From contig CM056878.1 of NCBI GenBank assembly GCA_029876055.1, positions 1,984,001 through 2,048,000 of the forward strand: 64,000 nt of DNA, written 5' to 3'. The notes beneath the pieces were generated by a model that was given only the letters and a program-made list of their open reading frames with translations, was not told the origin of the DNA and searched no databases. Origin of the DNA: Madurella fahalii. Lineage: Eukaryota; Ascomycota; Sordariomycetes; Sordariales. Below are positions 1 to 11,302 of this stretch, in pieces; positions within the stretch are counted from its first letter, which is position 1, and every line of letters starts with the position of its first letter. The translations under genes were made by a program, and so were the position numbers.

Positions 1-714
1 CCCTAGAGCACCGATGGCATGGCAGCGGTGGCAAAGTGAAACAGCACTCTTCGAGGACTTGTTGCGCCACCGTGAGGATTGAATGCCGTGTCTGATATGG
101 CACGTAACAAGGGTAGGGTGAGGTAAGTCGTGCCCTGGATGGTTGCATGTCTCGGTCACTAGTTTTGCTAGTAAACAAGTCAATATGAGGTATGTGACAA
201 GGGTTCATGATCAGGGGCTGGGTCAAAGTAATCAATTACTAGAGTAATAATCTTCAATGGCTCCGGCACTGTACAGTACATTCAAGTTGGCTGCCGCGCT
301 GCGTCCCCCTGTTGCGCCCAACACCCCACTACCCTCTCCCTGTCTCGCAGGATGCGCCCCCAACGGCAGAAACCCCTCTGGGTTACAGCCGGGATGTACA
401 TACTGTGGGAGCGATCCGGTCCCTCCGGGCATCGTCTCACCCAGCCCCAGCAAGCTCTGTCCAGTTATTTCGAAAAGCAGAACCAACGGCGCCCGCTCTC
501 ACACGCTAATTACTATGCCGGACCGAAAGTTCTGTTGGTCTTCAGTTCTAGCTCTGTCACTCCCGCCCACTCGAAGAGCCATTGCGCGTTCGTCCTCTGC
601 ACATCTCGGGCTACAGCATCCACAACTCGGATACGTAACACCAGAGGGCGGCAGAACTCGACCGGTGGTAACCCGTGTCGGATACCTAATACTAGCACTT
701 GGCAGCAGCATATA
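1..714. other. upstream intergenic stretch
   Basis: Nothing I can support as a gene. Several overlapping ORFs on both strands here are short and low-complexity. The 3' part presumably holds the promoter and leader of the hydrolase at 715. Confidence 0.5.
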
Positions 715-1659
715 ATGGCTTACCGCGTGGGCTTCTTCACCTACCTGCGACTCAAAGTCATCGCCATGCTCCTGCGCGGCCTGCTCGTCGTGCAGGGCTA
801 TGTGCCGCTCCGCCGGGACCGGCTGCTCGCACAGAAGATCCCCGTCCACCGCGAGCGCGTCCGCATCCCCTCGCGCGACCCGGGCCGCTACATCGACGCC
901 TACCTCTACCATCCGCCCTCACTACCCGTGGGCCCTGCCCCCGTCGTCGTCAACTGGCACGGCAGCGGCTGGGTCTTCCCGCTGCTAGGCAGTGACGAGC
1001 TCTACTGCCGCCAGATCGCGCACGACGCGTCTATCTATGTCCTAGACGCCGACTACCGCAAGGCGCCCGAGCATCCCTACCCAGGCCCGCTGAACGACGT
1101 CGAGGACGCGCTGCGCTGGGTCGGCTCGCAGTCCTCGCGCTTCAATGTTTCGCGAGTCGCTCTGTCCGGCTTCAGCGCCGGCGCCCACCTAGCTCTTGTC
1201 GCCGCATCCGCGCTCCGCGAGTCCCTCGCCCACCTCCTCACCATCGTCGCCATCGTCGCCCACTACCCGGAAACGGACCTCTCGGTCGAGCCCGAGACCA
1301 AGACGGTGCCGACCCCGATCCGCCCGCACCCGCTCGCTATGCTCCACTTTTTCCACGACGCGTTCGTCCCTGACAAGAGCCTACGCACCGATCCCAAGGT
1401 GTCGCCCTCCAGGGCCGACCCGGCCCAGTTCCCGCAGCATGTGATCATGCTGACGGCGTCGGGGGATATTTTCTCCCCCGAGGCCGTGGAGCTGACGGCC
1501 AAGGTGGACGACGGGAGCAGGACGGTTGTTGTGAAGACGCTTGAAGGTGTGCATCATGGTTTTGACAAGGGCGCGCAAAGGGGCACGAAGGAGTGGGCAA
1601 AAAGGGAGGAGGCGTATGAGGCTGTCGTGAAGAGCCTGAAGGATGCACTCAAGGTGTAG
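715..1659 (+). CDS. alpha/beta-hydrolase fold-3 (HSL/arylacetamide deacetylase-like) esterase, 314 aa
   Basis: Predicted carboxylic-ester hydrolase of the hormone-sensitive-lipase-like family. Visible family signs are the oxyanion-hole motif NWHGSGW (about residue 77), YRKAPEHPYP, the nucleophile elbow GFSAGAHLAL, an acid-residue region LTASGDIFSPEA and the histidine motif VHHGFDKG. The N-terminus (FFTYLRLKVIAMLLRGLLVV) is hydrophobic and may anchor the protein to a membrane. I start at the ATG at 715 because the protein resembles the family from there. The frame stays open upstream to 352, but that part is low-complexity and unlike the family. No intron is needed. The physiological substrate cannot be told from sequence. 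The gene stands alone, with no obvious pathway neighbours. Confidence 0.87.
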   Translation: MAYRVGFFTYLRLKVIAMLLRGLLVVQGYVPLRRDRLLAQKIPVHRERVRIPSRDPGRYIDAYLYHPPSLPVGPAPVVVNWHGSGWVFPLLGSDELYCRQIAHDASIYVLDADYRKAPEHPYPGPLNDVEDALRWVGSQSSRFNVSRVALSGFSAGAHLALVAASALRESLAHLLTIVAIVAHYPETDLSVEPETKTVPTPIRPHPLAMLHFFHDAFVPDKSLRTDPKVSPSRADPAQFPQHVIMLTASGDIFSPEAVELTAKVDDGSRTVVVKTLEGVHHGFDKGAQRGTKEWAKREEAYEAVVKSLKDALKV

Positions 1660-2634
1660 TGTGTCCAATATACCGACCTCCTTGTACTACCTTACCCCTG
1701 TCGGGTTTACTGCTGCATATGAGCAGACGTAATAGAGTAGGAGACGATGCGCTTCGCCTGGGCGGAAGGAGTTTGCAGGAAGCCGACGATGGGCCACATT
1801 GACGCCCGGGCATGTGGCTTCAATAACGAGGGAACAGCCCAGTGGCAGAGTCAGTCAGCGGAGAGTCGGCCACGGGATAAGAGAAGGGGGATCCATCACC
1901 GGAGGAGGGTAATGCTGGAGCGTCGAGTCTTAGGTGTGGATGACACGGCTGCCGGGCAGTTTGCTCCCGTGGTGAAGGCAAACGTCAGGTGACCCGCACT
2001 TCACAACGCTCGGGCCACAACGATCCCCACTAGCTACCTTACTAGCTATCACAGCCACCACGGCCCCTCCCACGAAAAGAACCGGAAGAATGAGGTTGTG
2101 TATCAGAGACTACCAAATACCGCCGTGATTGCTAGCTATCGCGCTGGTAGTTTAAGAGGACCTTCGGGCGGAAACGTCGATGTAACGGGAACGTATCTTC
2201 AGCGAGCTCAGTGAGTGTTGTACACTGCAAAATCTAGGTGTGGCTGATACGGGCGGGCTTGTGGCTGGATATGGTCGATTTACCAGAACACGGGGTCAAT
2301 TTACCCAGGGTCGCAACAGATCCATAACCGCAAACCCTCCATGCCCATCTGCTACGCAACCAGAGCGGTAGCAGTAAAGATCCGGTTATCTCGATATTTA
2401 AACACATGCGGAATACCATGACTTGAGGGTTGATGAGGGAGGCGAATGCGCATCGCAATTGGCATCGCCTTGCCTTGTCTGAGCCGTAATCAAGTCTATT
2501 AGAACCCCTCATCCCCCATGGATGCTCGGAGCGCCGCAGACGGGGCGTCCGTCGCTGGGTCTGAGTCTAGCAAGATGAAGCTCCAACTGCCGGCTAGTTG
2601 TGACCCGCCACAGCCCGGGACACCTGTAAAACAG
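1660..2634. other. intergenic, no gene seen
   Basis: Spacer between the hydrolase stop and the SDR start. ORFs here are under 100 codons and resemble nothing. It should contain the hydrolase terminator and SDR promoter, but no specific element is recognisable. Confidence 0.5.
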
Positions 2635-3740
2635 ATGGTCTGGATCGTAAGCTGCCCGCCACCGTTCTACCGTCATTGGCGCCCCTCAAACGGCTGACCG
2701 TCGTGCAGGTGTTCGGTGGCACCGGCCACATGGGCCGCTCTCTCGTTAAGTCGGCTCTTAGCCATGGCGATCTGGTCACCACCGTCGGCCGCGTCTTCGA
2801 GACGTCGCCCGAGGCCATCGCGCAGCTCAACAGCGAGACCTGTCTCGGCCAGCTGTGCGACGTGCGCGATGATGCCTCGGTGCGCCGCGTCATGGACCGC
2901 ACACTCGAGCGTTTCGGCCGCGTCGACTGCATCGCCAACTGCTCCGGCTACGGCGTCATCGGCGCGTGCGAGGACCAGGACGAGTACGAGCTGCGCAACC
3001 AGTTCGAGACCAACTTCATGGGCACGTTGCACATCGTTCAGGCCAGCCTGCCCTATTTCCGCCAACAGAACGGCGGCCGCTATCTCATATTTAGCTCCAC
3101 CTCGGGCGCACTCGGCGTGCCTGGACTGGGGCCCTACTGTGCGACAAAGTATGCCGTGGAGGGTCTGATCGAGGGGATGCTGTACGAGGTGGATTCGTTC
3201 AACATCAAGGCGACACTCGTAGAGCCCGGTCTGGTGAGGAGGGACGAACCGGACTCCAATACGAACCCGCTACCTACTTGGGGTCATTTCCTGATCAAAC
3301 CCGCTAGCGAAGCCTACTCGCACGCTACGTCTCCCGCTCTGCATGCCAAGAGGATGGTGCAGTGGCTGGGCGATCGGCAGCCGACGAGCGCGGTCAAGTG
3401 CGCTGAGCTGGTGTGGCAGCTAGGCCACTGCTCGTACCCGCCTCTCAGGTTGCTGCTGGGGAGCTATGCCATCGAGAGCATACGCGACCGGCTAAGGTCG
3501 GTGACTGAGGAATTGGAGGATTGGAAGCACCTCAACTATCCTGTTGCGCCAGATGCGCCTGGCGGAGAGAAGGGTGAAAAGGCTGATAGGGACGACAAGG
3601 ACGACAAGGAGGAGAAGGAAGATAAGGAGGATAAGGAGGATAAGGAGGATAAGGAGGATAAGGAAGAGCGGGATGGCGACGAGGAGAAGGATGAAGACGA
3701 GGTGATGGAGGGCACGAGTCCGGATGCGAGAGACTCTTAG
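2635..3740 (+). CDS. SDR-family oxidoreductase-like protein with charged repeat tail, 347 aa (2 exons)
   Basis: Exons are 2635-2646 and 2709-3740. The first exon is only four codons (MVWI). The intron has donor GTAAGC, a CTGAC branch-like site and acceptor TGCAG. The joined start MVWIVFGGTGHMGRSLV matches the beta-1/Rossmann turn of 'VWLVTG'-type short-chain dehydrogenases. No in-frame ATG exists in exon 2 near the domain start, which supports the split. The Ser/Tyr/Lys catalytic set looks present (IFSSTSGALG, then YCATK). The TGxxxGxG cofactor motif is altered to FGGTGHMG: Thr becomes Phe and the middle Gly becomes His. The C-terminus (about residues 295-347) is a Lys/Glu/Asp tail encoded partly by a 9-nt tandem repeat. 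It is probably NAD(P)-dependent, but the changed motif leaves a non-catalytic role possible. Substrate unknown. Confidence 0.83.
3621..3664 (+). repeat. 9-nt coding tandem repeat (GATAAGGAG), about 5 copies
   Basis: Consecutive GATAAGGAG units within the SDR reading frame encode Asp-Lys-Glu repeats. The 9-nt unit preserves frame, so copy number could vary without breaking the gene. The last copy is imperfect. Confidence 0.9.
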
Positions 3741-4688
3741 GGAGTCTCGGCCTTCTTTCCCGAGCTAACTGTGGCCCAATGGATCAGAGCATCCCGTTGG
3801 GCAGTAGGGAGCGTAGCCGATACGAAACATCCTCTACACAGTCGCGGACCCGAACGAGTCCCGTTTCCGGATTACTCTCCGTACCTAGAAGAGAACAAAG
3901 CATCGATAGTAGTACTGTTATTATTGCTTCTAGCCTTTTCATTTCCCTTCTGTTTATAAGCATTCATTTCTGCTTTGCCCTTTATTCTTCGTGCACCTAG
4001 TTCAGGTTAGGGCGGGTTCTGTAGTAGAGTAGAAGTGGGTTGGAAAGACGCTCGCTCCGTTCCCGTACCATGTGATGTTTCTGGCTCGGTTGCTATGATT
4101 GCACTTCATCAGGTTGATACAGCGGCGGCAACACGGCCCTGATAGGCACTGTGTCCGCCTCATGGCGGATCAGTCTCGTGGGCTCTGTTTGCATGCGGGG
4201 TGCCCATTCCTTCTCGCACAGTGGCCCGTTGGTTACTGTCTAGCTGCATGCCTTGCCCGCTTATCGGGGTTGCCCCCAATTTTACGAAACGGCGGTGCCT
4301 GCGCGGTCCCCCGAGGCCCCCCTCCAAGAAAAGCCAAGCGAAAAAAGGGGAGCCGCGACCCAGGGCCAGAGCACGGAGCTTGGTTACTTCTATACTTTCG
4401 ATCGCTAATTTAACAGGATTTCCTCACCGTCGCTTCTTGACACGCGTCTCTGCCCGCCATCGACAGACAAACCCTCCGTTTTCTCCGGGCGCCAGAAAGA
4501 GAAAGCCACTCTTGCCCCGAGCATTGAGTGGTGCCACTCTGCATTTCTTCATTCGTCAGCCGAAGAACACTGCCCTCTGATTGTTTGCCCTGCGCATCGC
4601 ATCCGGGGCCAGATCTCTCTTCGGGTAGTCTGTCGCCAGACCGTTCGTCACTCGTTAATTCGATTGGGGCTACTGCCGATAATTCAAG
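3741..4688. other. intergenic and probable VRG4 leader
   Basis: No gene supported. ORFs of 104 and 126 codons at 4099-4580 are low-complexity, overlap each other and lie just upstream of VRG4, so they look like promoter or 5' UTR. Confidence 0.5.
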
Positions 4689-6049
4689 ATGTCAAACAAG
4701 AAGAACGAGGATATCGAAATGCGCGCCGGCGAGGGCGGCAACGACTTCGGCGGGGAGAAGGATCCGTTTCTGGGCAGGAACAACTCGCCTTTGTCGCACC
4801 GCCCCCGTCGCGATGCTGGCTTCTCGGCCTACTTCGAGAAGCTTGATCACAGCCCTGGCGCGTCCATTCTAGCATATTGTCTGTCGTCGATCAGTATGAC
4901 GGTCGTCAACAAATACGTTGTTTCCGGCTCGGAGTGGAACTTGAACTTCTTCTACCTTGCTATCCAGGTATGTATATCCTGGGACGGGCGGGGTACCCCG
5001 ACGGGCAACTGATACGGCTTCTAGTCTCTTGTTTGCACGCTGGCCATTCTGCTTTCCAAGCAAACGGGCTTGTTGAAGAACCTTGCTCCCTTTGATACGA
5101 CCAAGGCGAAGAGATGTGCGTCAGCCTCTTAACCCCCAGCTGCCGGACTGTTTTTTCTGATAACCAACACTAGGGTTCCCCGTTTCACTGCTTCTCGTTG
5201 GCATGATCTACACTGGTGCCAAGGCTCTCCAGTTCCTGTCCGTACCGGTATACACGATCTTCAAAAACCTCACCATCATCGTCATCGCCTACGGCGAAGT
5301 GCTCTGGTTCGGCGGGAGCGTCACCCCGCTTGCCCTGCTATCGTTCGGCTTGATGGTGCTCAGCTCCGTCGTTGCTGCTTGGGCTGATATCCAGGCTGCG
5401 ATTGACGGCGTCGGTCACTCACTCGACACCTCGACCGCCCTTGCGACACTGAACGCCGGATACGCGTGGATGGGCATGAACGTTGTCTGCACCTCGTCAT
5501 ACTTGCTCAGCATGCGTAAGGTCATCAAGAAGATGAACTTCAAGGACAATGACAGTACGTTTGCCGTACTAGTAGTGAGGAGACTGCGAGCTGATCTTCT
5601 GTCTAGCCATGTTTTACAATAACCTGCTCACCATTCCCGTCCTCATCGTCTGCTCGTTGTTGGTTGAAGACTGGTCTGCCGAGAACCTCGCCAGAAACTT
5701 CCCCGTCGAGACACGGAACAAGTTGATGGTTGGCATGGTCTACTCGGGCCTGGGCGCTATCTTCATCTCGTACTGCTCGGCATGGTGCATCCGCGTCACC
5801 TCCTCGACGACCTACTCCATGGTCGGCGCTCTGAACAAGCTACCCATCGCAGTCAGCGGCCTAATCTTCTTCGATGCACCTATCACCTTCGGCAGCGTCA
5901 CCGCCATCTTGGTCGGTTTCATCAGCGGGCTTGTCTTTGCGTGGGCCAAGGTTCGGCAAAAGGCACAAGACGCCGGTATCTTGCCCACCAGCAACAAGCC
6001 CACGATGAGTGCTAGCTCGCAGAGCAATAGGGACGCGGCAAACTCGTGA
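4689..6049 (+). CDS. VRG4: GDP-mannose transporter VRG4/GMT, 397 aa (4 exons)
   Basis: Golgi nucleotide-sugar transporter that exchanges GDP-mannose for GMP and feeds lumenal mannosylation of glycoproteins and lipids. Exons are 4689-4967, 5025-5115, 5174-5554 and 5607-6049; all introns are GT-AG and the total closes in frame. The cytosolic N-terminus (about 60 residues) is hydrophilic. It is followed by about ten hydrophobic helices, starting [20 protein letters not shown]. Diagnostic segments include [31 protein letters not shown] and the nucleotide-binding GALNK motif near the C-terminus ([12 protein letters not shown]). The tail is short and polar. Length matches the family. Confidence in identity is high. 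Confidence 0.95.
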
Positions 6050-7631
6050 GCACAAAGCACATCCGTCTCTTGTGCTACCACGAGCCATTCACAGCGCATT
6101 AGCCGCACCAGAGCCAAATCACTCATGATTTGCGTTTCACTGTTTGCCCAGGTCTGACAAACCGATGACAATCGTGGACTAGGCCGCTACGAGGCTGATG
6201 TATGCTTCCCGTCGGTTCCCTTTTCAGTTCCTGTACATCACTTGTTCTAGGCGGCCCTTTTTCTTTATATTAAGCTCATTTAGTGGATGATCTACTCTTC
6301 TCTGTTTTCTTTTCTTTTTCTTTTTTTTTCTTAGCATAGAGTTTAACACTTTATTGTGGGAGGTGATAGGGTCGGGTTTCTCTCTTTGTTATAACCGAAA
6401 TGGCGTACCTCCGATGGTTCTAAAAGACATAAACCCGCGCATGACTGGCGTTTTGGTGGGGTGCGGGACGTCAAATGACTCCTGGCAAACCGGGTCTTTT
6501 TTTTGGGCGAGGTCGGGCCGTTTGGTATTTGTATCGTGCTGGGCTCGCTCTGCATAGCGGTGGGTGGATGGGAGGGGAATGGAGTGAGGTGGGCAGGAAG
6601 AGGTAGCGGTATGGGGAGGCAGTCTGATGGTGATGTCGGGTTGCTTTCTTCTGGGATTGTTATAATAGGACGATAATATGACGGATGTGGTGATGAATTT
6701 TCTCGTCGGTTCTGTGAGCACGGATGCAAAGGGGCATTAGACAAGATGTCTCCCGGTCTCTACGCAAGCTTCTCGCAGAGATGATCGCTCGTGACTTGTT
6801 ACGTATACTGAACCTTGGCCACATCCCCGGAAACCTCCGCGACGATGAGCGAAGGTTAAGAAAACGGAAACCTCCGAAAGTCAGTTGCCTACAATCAGGA
6901 ACAAACAAGTTCTTCAAGAGGGTGGCCGGAAAAAATCACTTCAGCATCGCGGCTCAACCATCGGAGTTGCCACTGCATATCCACGCGTAGCACATATCAT
7001 GACTCTTGAGCCCCTAGTCACGGTGATCACAGAATACCAAGGTCAGCAAAACGGCCAATTCCCTTAGCTTTGGGTATGCGCTCCTCAAGGGGCCACACAT
7101 TTCTCCGCTGTCCCTCTGCGGATGAGCCTCTCCGGCTCAAAGTACAGTAGAGTCTATCAGTGCCCAACTGCCATCAATGTCGCTTTGGGCAAGATGTCTG
7201 TGTTGTGCTCAAGATAGTAGTCTTAAGGCCGGTTGGGATTGTATTCTGGGCAAACTATGCTGTGGAGCTTTGGCCTTTCATTAACTATTATATCGTTTTC
7301 CACTCCCTCCCCTCGCCATCTCTTCTTTATCTGCCCCGTCGTTACCGCCGTCGTTGTCGGTAACCGGGCCAGAGCTTCGCAACTGCCGTAGTCTGATGCT
7401 AGACTCAGAGGAAGGTGTTGTTTTAGCGGTTCGATCAAAAGTGGACAAGGTTGACAGTGCCCATAAAGTCATGTCAGCTTGGTGTGATAGTTGTGTTTAT
7501 ATTGTACTACTATTACCTGCTCTCTCTAAATTTGTGTGTCCTATGATTTATTCAGAAGCACCATACTTCATCTATCCTGCGGTCTCCAACTTCTCGGAAC
7601 CAGCATTCAAATAACTAAATTAAGCTTCTAA
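6050..7631. other. intergenic between convergent VRG4 and RCE1
   Basis: About 1.6 kb between two convergent genes. It contains T-rich tracts near 6301-6332 and many short ORFs on both strands that I cannot relate to any protein. It probably holds the 3' UTRs. No tRNA-like structure noticed. Confidence 0.5.
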
Positions 7632-8753
7632 TCAAGCAGCGCTCCCGGAAAACTCCGAAGTCGGCACTAGCGCGTTCTCACTCTCGCTCAGCACCCAGAG
7701 ATTCTTCCACCACAGCACGGCACCCGCGACCAAGAGCACATAGTAGGCTACGGACCACAGGATACTCGGCCGCCTCCCTCCATTACTGCCGTTGCCCTCC
7801 AGCGACTCGGGCTCCACCCTCCCCCAAATCTGCGGAAGACCCATGCAGTTGCAAAAGGCATGCACGGCGCAGACGGCGAGCAGCGAGCCGGTGCGGACAA
7901 AGAGGAAGGTGGCGTAGGCCCCGAAGAGGGTCGTGTAGCCGAGCTGGAAGACGGAGCGGAGCACGGCAGCCGAGACGGGCACCTGCGGGTGGGTCAGGCG
8001 GAACTCGTAAAAGTGGTGCACGTGGGCGAGGCCAAAGATGATGGGCGAGAGGAGGATGGTCTCCTTGATGGATGCTTGGGCGAGGAGCATCAGCGGGATC
8101 GAAGCGGAGCGGAAGAGGATCTCTTCGGTTATGGGCCCCTTTGTCGTGTCGGTCAGTGGGCTGACTGGGTGAAAAAGGGGGGTGGGGGAACAAAAGACTC
8201 ACGGCGATGATGTTCCGCCATGTTGTCCACTCCGACCAGACTTCCTTGATGGGCGCCAGGCGGATCCATTCGCACCAGCCGCGCTCCACGATGAGCCAGC
8301 TAAACAGTGGACCGGCAAACAACAGTGCCGTGAGAAGCAGCACCCGGAGAGAATCGCCCACCGCCGGGGGCCACAGGCCCAGGAAGTGTAGAGCCGCGGC
8401 GGGAGCTGCGCCGCCTGTTCGGACGAGCACCACGTATGTGGTTGCCGTACAGAGCAAGCATGACAGGGTCACGGAGCGGATGCGAGCACGGATGACAGAG
8501 GGCGCGTCCCGGGATAGGGTTGCCGACGGCCGGGTGGTGCGGGACAGGTAGAAGGGGACAAAGTAGACGAGGGCATAGAGGGTCAGGAGGGTGGCGGCCG
8601 CGCCGAGGGTGATTGGCGGGGGTGGCGGGGGGGAGGAGTGGCGTCTTGGACGAGGTCAGTTTCCTGTTTCAGTGCTTGAGATGTGTTACGAGAGGGATGT
8701 TTACCCTTGTGCCAGGGGTTGAGCTTCTGGAGCATTTCCCCGATGGCAGGCAT
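7632..8753 (-). CDS. RCE1: CAAX prenyl protease 2 (RCE1/Abi family), apparent frame break near N-terminus
   Basis: ER-membrane endopeptidase that removes the -AAX tripeptide from prenylated CAAX proteins such as Ras and a-factor. Modelled exons on the minus strand are 8753-8705, 8644-8203 and 8138-7632. Catalytic motifs are visible: GPITEEILFRS (Glu-Glu), FGLAHVHH and HAFCN, set among hydrophobic helices. The 64-nt second intron (8139-8202) joins cleanly in phase 0. The first exon (MPAIGEMLQKLNPWHK) plus a 60-nt intron (8645-8704) gives the wrong frame for the PPPPPITLGAAATLL start of the membrane domain. The joined length is 998 nt, one base short of a multiple of three. The break falls beside C7/C5 homopolymer runs, so sequencing error, real mutation or an unrecognised splice choice are all possible. 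Gene identity is secure; the 5' model is not. Confidence 0.85.
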
Positions 8754-11302
8754 CTCGGATTCCCAGCGGCGCCTAGCCCGGGCCGCTCCCGTGACTGCTG
8801 GTATGTATATCCGACGTATAGTGTATGTACACTCGTGCTTAGACGCCGTCACAGAAGCGCGCGCTGGGCGGCTGCGGTGTACCCCCCCCGCTGCAGGAAG
8901 GGAGGGCCGGATCGGGTCGTTTCAGCAAATCGCCAAGGGCTCTTGTTCTCCACAGCTCCGCCGTCCGCTCTGTTGCCGAACCCTTGCTATTATTAGATGT
9001 AAAAAACCCTGCGTGCGATTTGAGATGGAGTGGCGGCTTTAAAAGAAGTAACTGAGCTCTGACTAGAGGGTGGGAATCTGGGAAAGGGCTGTTTAGCCCG
9101 AATAGCCGGGAATTAGGTTTTTGACGCTATCTTGGGCCGAGACCTGGGGGCCCGGATTTAGTCCAATTGCGCCTTTGCATTCACGTCGCTTTGTTCTTCA
9201 TTAACATCATATAGCCACGGGCTCCGTAGGTGCTATTATGGTACGGAAGACACTGCGCGCGTATGCGTGTCTACCAAAGGCGCTGTCTATGTTCCACTCC
9301 TCCCGAAATTTTTGCGCAAGCGGGCGAACCGCGTGGCGGCGGGTCGACACGGTGTGGTGTATCACCACCTCACCACCTCTCCCCTATTGCTTGTCCAGCC
9401 AGGCTCAGCTCTTCTCAGCTGGAATTCCAGATCACGGGGTTTGGTTGGATGGGTTTGTTCGAAGGCATGACAGCGCAGATTGGGCACGAAATGCACGCGA
9501 ATCAGGTACGCGCCGTCCGTGTTATGCATAACTGTTTAATGAAATCACCGCAACCCTGGGGGGCGCCCCTGCCGAGCCTGCGGGATGGTATTTCTTGGCT
9601 TCGGCGCACTGCCACAGCCGTCGAACACGTAGCAAAGGACCCATGCCGGCCGGGCTTTGTGGCAGCCGGCCGCATGCCACCAGCAACGGGAGAGAGATAT
9701 CGAGGACATCGCGCCTTTAATATTGTATCCTCACTTTGGCAATACGACCGAGGGTTGCTGGACGCGATCACCCTCAATGTCCGGTTGGCATCCACTTGCG
9801 GGTCTCGTCGGGATGTTCGGGCCATCCGCGCCTCTACATACACAGTACACATATGGCACGGCCTCGGGAGCCTCAAGCGGTGAAGCCGTCCGACAGGCGT
9901 CATCCGAGGCCGGGGTTCACTGCGGTTCGACGCCCGCGAATGGCTTTGGGCGCACCTGCAGCTTTGGAGGCCAGGAGTGCAGGAGTGCAGGCACCCGGAA
10001 ACAGGCTGGAGAGATCCAGAGGGCCTCGTTCGTAGAGCTGGCATCGCGACGGTTTTGAAGCTCTGGCTGCAGCTCCAGCGACCCAAACAGTCGGTGACAC
10101 CGCAGTTGTCAGTCGGCGAACGATAAACCAGGTTTCTCCCGTACCGGGGAACTGATGATGCTCTGGAATTCTCCATCGGGAGTGGTAAAACAACCCGTGG
10201 GAATCCGCTAACCGTTTTGACATTGGCTGCTTGCCTAGAGCGGCAAGGCTCGCGCTCTTCGATGGAGCCCGCTAACGCATCTGGAGCGCTCAGGCTGCGG
10301 GTCGACTCAGCAACTGGCCTCGATCCTACCTATCGGCGCACAGCAACATGTGGGACGCGAAATTAGGCTCGCTACCTTCTGGAAACTTTGGAGCGGTCAG
10401 TCGAAGATCCTTGGGCGCTCTGGGGATCTGCCGTGCTGTGCTGCTGTCAATCCTCGTGGGGGATGGCTCAACGGCGTGCTCCCTGGCAATTGCAGAGGGT
10501 TCCATGGCAGAGCGGCGCTGCCCAGGCCTGCTGGCCAATGGGCCCAGCCTTGGGCCGAGTAGTGCACCAAAAAAGCTTTGCGTGAATATTTACAAAGTAC
10601 TGTAGGAATCTCTTGACAACCTTCGTTTTCTTTTTTCCTCCGGCCACTCCGCGCCTGCTCCCCCGTCCCTCCTTTTCCTCACGCCCCTCCAAGGCGAACT
10701 GTCAAAAGGAGCTGTTAGGTGCCGGTAGAGATAGGCGCTTGGGATAGCATTGCATCTATTGGATCTCCCATGCTTCACCAGACGCCGCTCTCTCCCACCC
10801 ACCCAATGCGCTCCAATTGATATTTTGCCTTGGACACCCCTCAATCCAACTTACTCCTGTCTTTAAGCTGTTGTGGTTTTTAATTCTCTTCTGCGCACTC
10901 GTTTACGCATTGTCCCCTGATTGTCCAGGTGGATGTTTTCTGATAACTTAATTTTTATTGTTTTACCTTTGCCCATCGTTGCGACGCATCCCATCACCGT
11001 CTCTGCCTCGCAGCGCCCCGCGACCGAATCTTTGGGCGTTTTATTGTTTTTTCGTGTCATACCGCAGCGCATCACCACCACGATAGGCCAGCCAGAGGCC
11101 AACGACACTCTTTAGTAATCCGAAAATCGCCATCGGACACAGGCGGCTGGCTCTTGCTCGATCTCCATCTGACAGCACGCATGACACGGACGTGGAACAG
11201 ATCTGACTGCCCATGCCCAGCTTTTAAAGTGCCAGCCAGCCCCGACGGATCGATAGACTCCCGGCCTGGAGCACCGGCCGTCTCAGCCAGCACGCCAGAG
11301 CC
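8754..11302. other. 2.5-kb gene-free interval
   Basis: Divergent upstream region of RCE1 and of the Ser-rich gene. The longest ORFs (9230-9883 plus, 9502-10176 minus) overlap on opposite strands and lack recognisable domains, so I do not call them. The last 700 bases are pyrimidine-rich, compatible with a promoter and leader for the gene at 11303. Confidence 0.5.

Noticed and set aside
352..714. Upstream in-frame extension of the alpha/beta hydrolase
   Set aside because: Open by chance: low-complexity and unlike the family. The recognised protein begins at the ATG at 715.
9230..10176. Overlapping ORFs of 217 (plus) and 224 (minus) codons in the 2.5-kb gap
   Set aside because: They overlap on opposite strands, are rich in Arg/Pro/Cys from GC-rich DNA and contain no domain or splice-supported extension.
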